A stretch of DNA of 64,000 nt from positions 992,001 through 1,056,000 of the forward strand of contig NZ_JALIFO010000006.1 of the NCBI RefSeq assembly GCF_022867805.1. Direction: 5' to 3'. Made by a program: the position numbers and the translations under genes. This stretch comes from Cuneatibacter sp. NSJ-177 (lineage in GTDB: Bacteria > Bacillota > Clostridia > Lachnospirales > Lachnospiraceae). Positions 16,756 to 24,513 of the stretch are shown piece by piece. The notes under the pieces are model-generated. The model ran no database searches and was not told where the DNA came from. It saw only the letters and a program-made list of their open reading frames with translations. Within the stretch, counting starts at the first letter, position 1. Each line of letters starts with the position of its first letter.

Positions 16756-17265
16756 ATGAAGGAAACGAAAATACTATCGCCCTCGGAATGGACGGAAAAT
16801 CCGTTTACTTTGATCGGGAAAGAGTGGATGCTGGTGGCTGCGGAAAAGGACGGACGCGTGAATGCGATGACGGCGGCCTGGGGCGGCCTGGGCGTTCTTT
16901 TCGGAAAGAATGTGGCCTTTGTCTTCATTCGTCCGCAGCGGTATACAAAGGAATTTGTGGATGCCGCCGACACCATGTCTTTGACTTTTTTCGGCGAGGA
17001 ATACCGGGAGATGATGGGTTACATGGGGAAAGCCTCCGGACGGGACGAGGACAAGGTGGCGAAGGCGGGCCTGACAGTGGTTCACGACGGAGAGACGCCG
17101 TACTTTGAGGAGGCCAGGCTGACGCTGATCGGGCGGAAGCTTTACGCCCAGGATATGAAGGAAGCCTGCTTTATGGATTCCGTTCAGCCGGAACGGTGGT
17201 ATCCGGAAAAAGATTTTCACACCTTGTATGTGATTGAGCTGGAAAAGATCTTATCGGCGGAGTAA
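16756..17265 (+). CDS. Flavin reductase-like (FMN-binding split barrel) protein
   Basis: This 169-residue protein has its ATG behind AAGGAGG. NPFTLIGKEWMLVAAEKDG is followed by NAMTAAWGGLGVLFGKNVAFVFIRPQRYT. This is the split-barrel pattern of flavin reductase-like proteins, with the phosphate-binding RPQRYT stretch near residue 57. It probably binds FMN in the cytosol; its electron donor and acceptor are unknown. It is transcribed from its own promoter inside the upstream gene and is followed after 10 bp by the MATE pseudogene. Confidence 0.85.
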   Translation: MKETKILSPSEWTENPFTLIGKEWMLVAAEKDGRVNAMTAAWGGLGVLFGKNVAFVFIRPQRYTKEFVDAADTMSLTFFGEEYREMMGYMGKASGRDEDKVAKAGLTVVHDGETPYFEEARLTLIGRKLYAQDMKEACFMDSVQPERWYPEKDFHTLYVIELEKILSAE

Positions 17266-17275
17266 AGAGAATAAA

Positions 17276-17720
17276 ATGAAGCTAGTGAAAGAAAAGGGAT
17301 TCTACCGGGGGATTCTCGCCATAGCGGTTCCGATTTTCCTTCAAAATTTAATCACCTTTTCGACCAGTAGGATGGATACGCTGATGTTGGGAAAGGCCGA
17401 TGATACCGGAGTGTTGTTGTCGGCCTCTTCTTTAGCTAATTTGCCTTTTTTCCTGTCGATGGTGTGTGTTTTCTTTTGCCTTTGCGGTAACGGTTCTTTT
17501 GGCCCTGGAGTGGGTGATGGGACTTTACTCCGACTCGCCGGAGATCATAAAAGGAGGCAGCGAATATCTGCGGATCATCGGATGGGCCTACTTATTCCAG
17601 GTCCCTGTGGTGTTTGTGCTGGTGCTGATGAAATTGGATGAACCGCTGAAAGCCTTGCTCTGTCTGATCCGCCTGAAAAGTGGGAGATGGATCAAGCAGG
17701 TGACGCGGGAAGAACTATAG
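17276..17720 (+). pseudogene. Decayed MATE exporter gene (internal deletions and frameshift)
   Basis: A normal MATE N terminus (ILAIAVPIFLQNLITF, STSRMDTLMLG) runs from ATG 17276 to about 17465. It then loses frame. The next frame holds a mid-protein MATE piece (LYSDSPEIIKGGSEYLRIIGWAY) and, directly fused, a MATE C terminus (KLDEPLKALLCLIRLKSGRWI) ending at 17720. Only about 145 codons of an expected ~450 remain. At least two internal deletions and one frameshift are needed. It cannot encode a working transporter, although the 5' part has an in-frame ATG. Confidence 0.82.
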
Positions 17721-17729
17721 GAGGCTTTT

Positions 17730-18494
17730 ATGTTTTCTGCTTTTGTAATCGCTTTTTCCATGTACTCCAGAATTCCCATGCCCCGGCTGGAATGGACCGA
17801 GGAAAATATGAAATATGCGGTCTGTTTTCTGCCGGTGATCGGCGCTGTGATCGGAGGGCTGGAAGTGGGAGCCTGGTATCTCTGCCGTTTTCTGGAGATG
17901 GGGACGTTTTTCCGGACAGCGGTGCTCGTGGCGATCCCGCTGCTTGTGACAGGCGGAATCCACTTTGATGGATTTATAGACACAGTAGACGCCAGAAGCT
18001 CCCACCAGGATAGGGAAAGAAAGCTGGAAATACTAAAAGATTCCCACATTGGAGCATTTGCCCTGATCGGGAGCATGGTCTATTTTTTGCTGGCTGCAGC
18101 GGCCTTCAGCGAGGTGGACGAGATCCTGCTTCCGGTGGCGGCCATTGGATTTTTCCTGTCCCGGTCTTACAGCGGCTTGGCCCTCGTTTCTTTCCGGCAG
18201 GCCAGAAAGAAAGGGATGCTGGCGACATTTGCGGAGCAGGCTCATAAGAAAAAAGTAAAAATCGTGATGCTGTGCTATATTTTGCTGGCAAGCGCGCTTC
18301 TGATCTGGATTTCTCCTTTGTATGGGGCGGCGGCGGCGCTTTCTGCCCTGGCGGTATTCGGATATTACCGCTACTTTTCTTACCGGGAATTCGGTGGGGT
18401 TACCGGAGACTTGGCCGGGTATTTTCTACAGCTTTGCGAGTTGGCGATGGTTTTGGTTCCGGTGCTGTTGGAAAAGGTGGTGGCGCGGCTTTGA
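17730..18494 (+). CDS. cobS: Adenosylcobinamide-GDP ribazoletransferase (cobalamin synthase)
   Basis: This is a 254-residue polytopic membrane enzyme. The CobS signature is clear: FSMYSRIPMP at residues 9-18 and GGIHFDGFIDTVDA around residue 75, followed by DSHIGAFALIG. It joins adenosylcobinamide-GDP to alpha-ribazole or its phosphate in the last steps of B12 nucleotide-loop assembly. The start is 9 bp after the MATE pseudogene, with AGGAGG inside the pseudogene tail. Its stop overlaps the next gene. cobU and cobT are not in the window. Confidence 0.93.
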   Translation: MFSAFVIAFSMYSRIPMPRLEWTEENMKYAVCFLPVIGAVIGGLEVGAWYLCRFLEMGTFFRTAVLVAIPLLVTGGIHFDGFIDTVDARSSHQDRERKLEILKDSHIGAFALIGSMVYFLLAAAAFSEVDEILLPVAAIGFFLSRSYSGLALVSFRQARKKGMLATFAEQAHKKKVKIVMLCYILLASALLIWISPLYGAAAALSALAVFGYYRYFSYREFGGVTGDLAGYFLQLCELAMVLVPVLLEKVVARL

Positions 18495-19072
18495 ATATTT
18501 ATTTGTACCGGCACGGAGAGACGGCGGGAAACCGGGAAAAGCGTTATGTGGGTTCCACGGATGAAGGTCTGACGGCGGAGGCGGCGAGGAAATTAAAAGA
18601 AAAGACAGCGCCTGCCGTGGATTGGGTTTATACCAGTCCCAGGCTGCGGTGCAGGGAGACGGCGGAGATTTTGTTTCCCGGCATCGGACGGACGGAAGTG
18701 CCGGGGCTTGCAGAATGTGATTTTGGTTTGTTTGAGTATAAGAATTACCGGGAGCTGACCGGGGATCCGGATTATCAGAGCTGGATCGACAGCGGGGGAA
18801 CGATCGGATTTCCAGGAGGCGAAAGCAGGGAGACGTTCCAAAACCGGTGCATGGCGGCTTTTTCTTCTGTCCTGGCGGATGCCGGGCGGAGACGGTTCCA
18901 GGCGATTGCGCTGGTCGTACATGGCGGGACGATCATGGCGATTCTTTCCCGGATCGGAGTGCCGAAGCGTGACTATTTTGATTGGCAGGCAGGAAACGGA
19001 TGCTGTGTGGAGGCAGAGGAAAGAGAGGGTCTGCTTTTTGTCCGGGAAAATGAACGAAACTACTATACATAG
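18491..19072 (+). CDS. cobC: Histidine phosphatase, probable alpha-ribazole phosphatase
   Basis: The start is TTG 18491, overlapping the cobS stop in a TTGA junction, with GGTGGTGG upstream. This gives 193 residues beginning right at the conserved core. The catalytic motif LYRHGET has the phospho-histidine at His8. Later conserved pieces are YTSPRLRCRETAEI, the acid segment CDFGLFE and VVHGGTIMA with the second His. Members dephosphorylate alpha-ribazole phosphate before or after CobS. Tight coupling to cobS supports that role over general phosphoglycerate mutase activity. Confidence 0.82.
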   Translation: MNIYLYRHGETAGNREKRYVGSTDEGLTAEAARKLKEKTAPAVDWVYTSPRLRCRETAEILFPGIGRTEVPGLAECDFGLFEYKNYRELTGDPDYQSWIDSGGTIGFPGGESRETFQNRCMAAFSSVLADAGRRRFQAIALVVHGGTIMAILSRIGVPKRDYFDWQAGNGCCVEAEEREGLLFVRENERNYYT

Positions 19073-19206
19073 GGGTGGTAAATTCTGCCGGAACATAGAC
19101 TTTGTATGAAAGCAATAAGGTTTCAGAGGAAAGTTAAAAAGAAAACAAACAGGAAATGTGGTTTTACCTAGGAAAAAAATAAAATGAAAACTTCCTTAAT
19201 TTTTTC

Positions 19207-19235
19207 TTGCGTATTTCAACAGTATGCTTTAATAT
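19207..19235 (+). promoter_or_regulatory. Promoter of the decarboxylase operon
   Basis: TTGCGT (19207-19212), 17 bp, TAATAT (19230-19235), 45 bp before the first start codon. The surrounding DNA is AT-rich. Confidence 0.55.
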
Positions 19236-19279
19236 ATATGAGGGAGAGAGCAAAAAACTAAAAAGAAGAGGTGAACAAG

Positions 19280-19669
19280 ATGACATTTTTGGCAGCTAGC
19301 AGCTTGGCAGAGTCCGCGGTTGAGGAAGTCAGCCTAGGCGAAGCTGTATCGGAAGGTTTGATGAATATGGCCGTCGGCCTGGGCGTCGTATTCATCGTCC
19401 TGATCTTCCTGAGCTTCGTGATTTCCCTGTTCAAGTTTATCAACAAGCTTGACAAGCCAAAGGCAAAGACCGAACCGGTTGTCGCGCCGGTAGGAGCACC
19501 GGCTCCCGCTCCGGTCGCAGCAGTTCCGGTCGGCCCCGGCACCATGGCAAACGCTAAGGTAGCGATCGCCGATGAGGTGGAAGGCCCGGTCGCTGCGGTA
19601 ATCCTGGCGGCGGTAGCAGAGTCCTGCGGAGGAAACTTCAAGGTAACATCCATCAAAAAAAGTAAATAA
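19280..19669 (+). CDS. Na+-translocating decarboxylase gamma subunit (OadG type)
   Basis: The ATG at 19280 follows GAGGTG; an in-frame GTG at 19271 is the alternative. The protein has about 129 residues. One transmembrane helix (MAVGLGVVFIVLIFLSFVIS) is followed by a cytoplasmic Pro/Ala linker and a short folded tail (residues ~90-129). Gamma subunits anchor the carboxyltransferase to the membrane beta pump and help bind the metal. It is first in a four-gene operon and 34 bp from the biotin carrier. Confidence 0.85.
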   Translation: MTFLAASSLAESAVEEVSLGEAVSEGLMNMAVGLGVVFIVLIFLSFVISLFKFINKLDKPKAKTEPVVAPVGAPAPAPVAAVPVGPGTMANAKVAIADEVEGPVAAVILAAVAESCGGNFKVTSIKKSK

Positions 19670-19703
19670 GGTGAGTACAAAACTAGGAGGATATTGAAGA
19701 GAG

Positions 19704-20054
19704 ATGAACACTTATAAGATTACGGTAAATGGCGTAGCATACGACGTAACGGTGGAAGCCACCGGTCAGACGGCAGCGGCAGCACCTGCTGCGGCTCCTG
19801 CCCCTGCGGCGGCCCCTGCAGCTCCGGCCGGTCAGGCTGGCGGCGTCCGCGTGGAAGCGGCTGTTGCCGGTAAGATTTGGAAAGTCGTAGCACAGGCAGG
19901 TCAGGCCATGAAGGCCGGCGACAGCATCGTCATTCTGGAATCCATGAAGATGGAAATCCCGGTTGTAGCTCCTCAGGACGGAACTCTGGCTCAGATAGTC
20001 CTCAATGAAGGTGATCCGGTAGAGGTTGGTGACTTGATCGCTACCATGAATTAA
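19704..20054 (+). CDS. Free-standing biotin carrier (biotinyl domain) subunit
   Basis: This 116-residue protein has a short N-terminal strand region, then an Ala/Pro-rich flexible linker (residues ~25-47) and a biotinyl domain. The biotin lysine is Lys82 in ESMKMEIPV, 34 residues from the end; the more usual text is EAMKM. It carries CO2 from the carboxyltransferase to the membrane beta subunit. Its separation from the alpha subunit, which lacks such a domain, is the arrangement seen in methylmalonyl-CoA, glutaconyl-CoA and some oxaloacetate decarboxylases. Confidence 0.92.
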   Translation: MNTYKITVNGVAYDVTVEATGQTAAAAPAAAPAPAAAPAAPAGQAGGVRVEAAVAGKIWKVVAQAGQAMKAGDSIVILESMKMEIPVVAPQDGTLAQIVLNEGDPVEVGDLIATMN

Positions 20055-20078
20055 ACCGGCTTCAGAGGAGGAATTATC

Positions 20079-21203
20079 ATGAATATTGGACAAACGATTA
20101 CAAATCTGCTCGACCAGACTGCGTTTGCCAATCTGTACTGGGGAAACTATGTAATGATTATTGTTGCGTGTATTTTCCTGTACTTGGCGATCGCAAAGGG
20201 GTTTGAGCCGCTGCTGCTCGTACCGATTGCATTCGGTATGCTGCTGGTAAATATTTACCCTCCGATTATCGAGGAGGGCGGACTGTTACATTATTTCTAT
20301 CTGCTGGACGAATGGGCGATCCTGCCGTCCCTGATCTTCATGGGCGTAGGCGCGATGACCGACTTCGGCCCACTGATCGCGAACCCTAAAAGCTTTTTGA
20401 TGGGCGCCGCTGCTCAGCTGGGCATCTATGTCGCATACTTCCTGGCAATGCTGGTTGGATTTAACGGCGCCGCCGCCGCTGCGATCTCGATCATCGGCGG
20501 TGCGGACGGCCCGACCTCCATCTTCTTGGCTTCCAAGCTGGGACAGACTGCTCTGCTGGGACCGATCGCTGTGGCTGCTTATTCTTACATGTCTCTGGTT
20601 CCGCTGATTCAGCCCCCGATCATGAAGCTTTGCACCACGGAAAAAGAGAGAAAGATCAAAATGGGCCAGCTTCGTCCGGTTTCCAAACTGGAGAAGATCC
20701 TGTTCCCGATCGTGATCACGATCGTGGTCTGCATGATTCTGCCTACCACGGCTCCGCTGGTTGGTATGCTGATGCTGGGTAACCTGTTCCGCGAGTGCGG
20801 CGTGGTCCGTCAGCTGACCGAGACCGCTTCCAATGCGCTGATGTACATCGTTGTTATCCTGCTGGGCACCTCCGTAGGAGCGACGACCTCCGCGGAAGCA
20901 TTCTTGCAGCTCAGCACGATTAAGATCGTTATCTGCGGCCTGGTTGCTTTCTGCTTCGGTACGTTCGGCGGCGTAATGCTGGGCAAACTGATGAGCAAGC
21001 TGTCCGGCGGCAAGATCAACCCTCTGATCGGTTCTGCCGGCGTGTCCGCAGTTCCGATGGCCGCCCGTGTATCCCAGAAGGTCGGCGCTCAGGCGGATCC
21101 GACCAACTTCCTGCTGATGCACGCGATGGGCCCCAACGTAGCCGGTGTAATCGGTACGGCTGTAGCCGCCGGTACGTTCATGGCTATCTTTGGTGTGAAA
21201 TAG
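20079..21203 (+). CDS. oadB: Na+-translocating decarboxylase beta subunit (OadB type)
   Basis: This 374-residue integral membrane protein has its start behind GAGGAGG. The family core AISIIGGADGPTSIFLASKL (near residue 145) holds the Asp and Gly residues of the sodium site. GAMTDFGPLIANP and NVAGVIGTAVAAGTFMA are also typical. It decarboxylates carboxybiotin and pumps Na+ outward. It lies between the biotin carrier and the alpha subunit with gaps of 24 and 14 bp, which implies one transcript. Confidence 0.95.
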   Translation: MNIGQTITNLLDQTAFANLYWGNYVMIIVACIFLYLAIAKGFEPLLLVPIAFGMLLVNIYPPIIEEGGLLHYFYLLDEWAILPSLIFMGVGAMTDFGPLIANPKSFLMGAAAQLGIYVAYFLAMLVGFNGAAAAAISIIGGADGPTSIFLASKLGQTALLGPIAVAAYSYMSLVPLIQPPIMKLCTTEKERKIKMGQLRPVSKLEKILFPIVITIVVCMILPTTAPLVGMLMLGNLFRECGVVRQLTETASNALMYIVVILLGTSVGATTSAEAFLQLSTIKIVICGLVAFCFGTFGGVMLGKLMSKLSGGKINPLIGSAGVSAVPMAARVSQKVGAQADPTNFLLMHAMGPNVAGVIGTAVAAGTFMAIFGVK

Positions 21204-21217
21204 GAGGAACATAAGAC

Positions 21218-22621
21218 ATGGCTAAACCTGTAAAAATTATGGAGACGGTTCTGCGTGACGGCCACCAATCCCTGATTGCGACCCGTATGACGACAGATCA
21301 GATGCTCCCGATCATTGATAAGATGGATCAAGTCGGCTACCATGCCGTGGAAGTATGGGGAGGCGCTACTTTTGACGCTGCCCTTCGTTTCCTGAAAGAA
21401 GATCCCTGGGAGAGACTGCGGAAGATCCGCGACGGCTTCAAGAATACGAAGCTGCAGATGCTGTTCCGCGGCCAGAATATCCTGGGATACCGCCATTACG
21501 CAGACGACGTGGTGGAATATTTCGTACAGAAGTCCATCGCCAACGGCATTGATATCATCCGTATTTTTGACGCTCTGAATGATGTCCGCAACCTCCAGAC
21601 CGCTGTGAAGGCGACGAAGAAGGAAGGCGGCCACGTACAGACTGCGATTTCCTATACCCTCGGCGAGCCTTATACCCATGAGTATTTTGTGGATTTGGCA
21701 AAGCGCATGGAGGACATGGGAGCGGATTCGATCTGTGTGAAGGACATGGCTGGTCTGCTGGTGCCTTATGAGGCCGAGGCCCTGGTCAAAGTCCTGAAAG
21801 AGAACATCCATGTTCCGCTGGAGCTGCATACCCACTGCACCAGCGGCGTGGGCAGCATGACTTATATGCGCGCGGTGGAAGCCGGCTGCGATATCATTGA
21901 CACGGCGATGTCCCCGTTTGGCGAAGGCACCAGCCAGCCTCCGACGGAGGTTCTCGTAGAGACCTTCCGCGGGACCGAATATGACACCGGTCTGGACCAG
22001 AATCTGCTCAGCGAGATCGCGGACTATTTCCGCCCGATCCGTGACGAAGCTCTGGCCAGCGGCCTGCTGAATCCGAAGGTGCTGGGCGTGGATATCAATA
22101 CGCTCCGTTATCAGGTGCCGGGCGGCATGCTGTCGAACCTGGTATCCCAGTTGAAAGATCAGAGAGCGGAAGATAAGTTCTACGATGTACTGAACGAGAT
22201 CCCCCGTGTCCGCGAGGATATGGGTATGCCTCCGCTGGTAACGCCTTCCAGCCAGATCGTTGGCACCCAGGCCGTGTTCAACGTGCTGATGGGCGAGCGT
22301 TACAAGATGGCGACCAAGGAGACCAAGGCGATCCTGTCCGGCGAATACGGCCAGACGGTTCGTCCGTTCAATCCGGAAGTTCAGAAGAAAGTTATCGGCG
22401 ACAAGAAGCCGATCACCTGCCGTCCAGCCGATCTGATCGAGCCGGAGCTGACGAAACTGGATGCGGAGATCGCGGAGTGGAAAGAGCAGGATGAGGACGT
22501 TCTGTCCTATGCGCTGTTCCCTCAGGTTGCACTGGATTTCTTTAAACACCGCAAGGCTCTGAGAGAGGGTAACGCCCCGGTTCAGGGTGATGTGGAATGC
22601 TCGGTATCGCCGGTTAAATAA
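21218..22621 (+). CDS. oadA: Oxaloacetate decarboxylase alpha subunit (carboxyltransferase only)
   Basis: This is a 467-residue protein. The 5S/PYC carboxyltransferase barrel starts with ETVLRDGHQSLIATRM (metal Asp in LRDG). It goes on to LFRGQNILGYRHY, CVKDMAGLL (with the carbamylated-Lys position) and LELHTHCTSG (metal His pair). A conserved PYC_OADA C-terminal region follows to about residue 450. There is no biotinyl domain at the end, so the separate carrier at 19704 must serve it. Pyruvate is the expected product from oxaloacetate. Related substrates are possible but the barrel is of the oxaloacetate/pyruvate type. Confidence 0.9.
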   Translation: MAKPVKIMETVLRDGHQSLIATRMTTDQMLPIIDKMDQVGYHAVEVWGGATFDAALRFLKEDPWERLRKIRDGFKNTKLQMLFRGQNILGYRHYADDVVEYFVQKSIANGIDIIRIFDALNDVRNLQTAVKATKKEGGHVQTAISYTLGEPYTHEYFVDLAKRMEDMGADSICVKDMAGLLVPYEAEALVKVLKENIHVPLELHTHCTSGVGSMTYMRAVEAGCDIIDTAMSPFGEGTSQPPTEVLVETFRGTEYDTGLDQNLLSEIADYFRPIRDEALASGLLNPKVLGVDINTLRYQVPGGMLSNLVSQLKDQRAEDKFYDVLNEIPRVREDMGMPPLVTPSSQIVGTQAVFNVLMGERYKMATKETKAILSGEYGQTVRPFNPEVQKKVIGDKKPITCRPADLIEPELTKLDAEIAEWKEQDEDVLSYALFPQVALDFFKHRKALREGNAPVQGDVECSVSPVK

Positions 22622-22712
22622 AATTGTTCACCTTTTGTTAGAAACCGCCTGCGGAAGCGGGGGGTACGGATAAAAAGGGAGAGGAGCTCTCAGGGATAAC
22701 TTGGGAGCCCCT

Positions 22713-22761
22713 CTTTTTATTTGATAGGAAATTCCTTTGGAATTTCCTATCAAATAAAAAG
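22713..22761. terminator. Perfect 23-bp inverted repeat ending the decarboxylase operon
   Basis: The arms at 22713-22735 and 22739-22761 are perfectly complementary around a 3-nt TTT loop. The left arm begins CTTTTTATTTGATAGG. The outer ends are A/T runs, so it can act as a terminator in either direction. A second, imperfect GAGGAG/CTCC hairpin with a T run ending at 22718 precedes it. Confidence 0.75.
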
Positions 22762-22774
22762 AACGCTCCGCTAT

Positions 22775-22870
22775 GGAGGCACACGCAAATGCAAAGGAAG
22801 ATGTCGCTGACGCGACGCATTTGCGGCGCAGAATTTCGCTCTGCGAAATTCTTTTTAATGGTGCTCCTCC
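22775..22870 (+). repeat. Stem-loop element, copy A
   Basis: Order of parts: GGAGG-CAC (22775-22782), stem GCAAATGC (22785-22792), unpaired AAAGGAAGAT, inner stem GTCGC-TGAC-GCGAC (22803-22816), GCATTTGC closing the first stem (22817-22824), GGCGC, then a 9-bp hairpin AGAATTTCG-CTCTG-CGAAATTCT (22830-22852) with a T run, and GTGCTCCTCC closing the outer helix. A related copy lies at 31471. The 211 bp from here to the next gene start hold only a promoter candidate. Confidence 0.65.
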
Positions 22871-22985
22871 GTTGTGCCATAAAAATAGCGGGAAGCCCAA
22901 ATCTTATATTTATTGATCTACCTCTCTATCCTGATAAAGAAACAGAGAAAAATTTGAAAATTCATGGAAAAAAGCAAAGATTTAC

Positions 22986-23014
22986 TTGCAGGATCGATCG
23001 GAAATGTGTAAAAT
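22986..23014 (+). promoter_or_regulatory. Promoter candidate for the M20 dipeptidase gene
   Basis: TTGCAG (22986-22991), 17 bp, TAAAAT (23009-23014), 67 bp before the chosen TTG start. Confidence 0.45.
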
Positions 23015-23081
23015 GGGGACGTACGGAATCTGCCCTTTGGAAAATAAGAAGAGCAAAAGAAAAAAATCAAAGGAGCATGTT

Positions 23082-24488
23082 TTGGAGAGGAAAAAATTTG
23101 TAGAAAAGAATAAGCAGAATATGGTTGAGGATCTCCAGCGTTTTGTACAGTTCCAGACTGTCCGGGGGGAACGGCAAGACGGAGCGCCTTTGGGCAGAGA
23201 GATTCAAAAGGGACTCGACTGGCTACAAAAGCGGGCTGGTGAGATGGGGTTTGATACCATCAACTATGACGGCTACGCCCTGGAAATTTCTGCGGGGAAC
23301 GGAGTTCAGTCTGTGGGAATCGTCGGACATATGGACGTGGTTGCCGCCGGAAACGGATGGAGTGTTTCCCCGTTTCAAGGCGTGATCCAGGGGGACAGAC
23401 TCTACGGCAGAGGTTCCCTGGACGATAAGGGACCGCTGATTGCCTGCCTCTATGCGATGCAGTACCTGCGGGAGCAGGGCGGTATTCCGGATGGCAAAAA
23501 AATTCGCATGATTATCGGCACAGACGAGGAAGAGAATTTTGAGGGAATCCGCTATTACGCGGAGCACGCAGAATTTCCGGAGATGTCCTTTATTCCGGAC
23601 GGAAGCTTCCCGGTGATCTATGGCGAAAAAGGAATGTGTGATTTTGACCTGACGGAAGACGTCACCTGCGACGAAAAGGCTCCTGTGATCCTGGAAGAAC
23701 TGTCCGGCGGAAGCGGCAGGACAATGGTTCCGGGGGAAGCCGCTGCCTGCTGCCGGGTGACGGGCGGGGCTCCGGAAGAATTTCAACGGATTCTTAAAAC
23801 TGCGATGGAGAAGAACCATATTCCAGGGACGGTTCAGCTAAGCGGGAACCGATTGGAAATTCGAACCGAAGGGAAAACTGCCCACTCCATGGCTCCGGAA
23901 ACCGGAAGGAATGCGATCGGCCTGCTGTTTTTAGCCCTGAGCGCCCTGGGGAAACGTTTATCGGCCTGGCGGACGGTGGAGCACTACAATCAATTCCTGG
24001 GCATGGATTATCTGGGAGAACTGGCCGGCCTTGCCTGTGCGGATCAGGAATCCGGACCGTTGACGTTAAACGTTGGCGTGGCCTCCCTGGCGGAGGGACG
24101 GTTGACTTGGCTCTGCAATCTGCGATATCCGATGGACAAAGATGCAGATTCCATGGCGGAGCAGATTGAAAAACAGCTGACGAACGCAGGTTTTAACCTT
24201 CGGATCTGCGAGCATCTGGCCCCGGTTTATATCAACGGAGGCCCGATGATTGACGGTCTTTTGGCTGCATACCGGGAGGTGACCGGGGATGTAACCTCGC
24301 CGCCGATCACCATCAGCGGAGCGACTTACAGCCGTTTTGTGCCGAATGCCGTGGCTTTCGGACCGGTCTATCCGGATCAGGAGGAATTGGCCCATCAGCC
24401 GGATGAATTTATTTCGCTGACACAGCTGGGAGAGTGGACGGAAATCTATATCTGCGCTCTGGAACGCTTGTTGGCGATTAAAGATTAA
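23082..24488 (+). CDS. M20 family dipeptidase (PepV/Sapep type)
   Basis: The start is TTG 23082, six bases after AAGGAG; the frame is open upstream without a site. The protein has 468 residues. Metal and catalytic motifs are GHMDVVAAGNGW (H83, D85), YGRGSLDDKGP (metal Asp) and GTDEEENFEG (Glu-Glu). The lid domain comes in the middle and the C-terminal metal His is near FVPNAVAFGP. PepV-type enzymes cut dipeptides with broad specificity in the cytosol. It stands 25 bp before a peptide ABC importer, so it should process imported peptides. Confidence 0.88.
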   Translation: MERKKFVEKNKQNMVEDLQRFVQFQTVRGERQDGAPLGREIQKGLDWLQKRAGEMGFDTINYDGYALEISAGNGVQSVGIVGHMDVVAAGNGWSVSPFQGVIQGDRLYGRGSLDDKGPLIACLYAMQYLREQGGIPDGKKIRMIIGTDEEENFEGIRYYAEHAEFPEMSFIPDGSFPVIYGEKGMCDFDLTEDVTCDEKAPVILEELSGGSGRTMVPGEAAACCRVTGGAPEEFQRILKTAMEKNHIPGTVQLSGNRLEIRTEGKTAHSMAPETGRNAIGLLFLALSALGKRLSAWRTVEHYNQFLGMDYLGELAGLACADQESGPLTLNVGVASLAEGRLTWLCNLRYPMDKDADSMAEQIEKQLTNAGFNLRICEHLAPVYINGGPMIDGLLAAYREVTGDVTSPPITISGATYSRFVPNAVAFGPVYPDQEELAHQPDEFISLTQLGEWTEIYICALERLLAIKD

Positions 24489-24513
24489 AATAGGATAGGA
24501 GAGACAACCAACT

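Noticed and set aside
16560-17108. Plus-strand frame of 182 codons overlapping the flavin reductase gene
   Set aside because: It covers the promoter and leader, then runs out of frame through the flavin reductase. No homology-like text.
21089-22549. Long minus-strand open reading frame of 486 codons opposite oadA
   Set aside because: It lies antisense to a gene with unmistakable carboxyltransferase motifs, has no ribosome site and its translation has a biased Arg/His/Gln composition typical of shadow frames in GC-rich genes.
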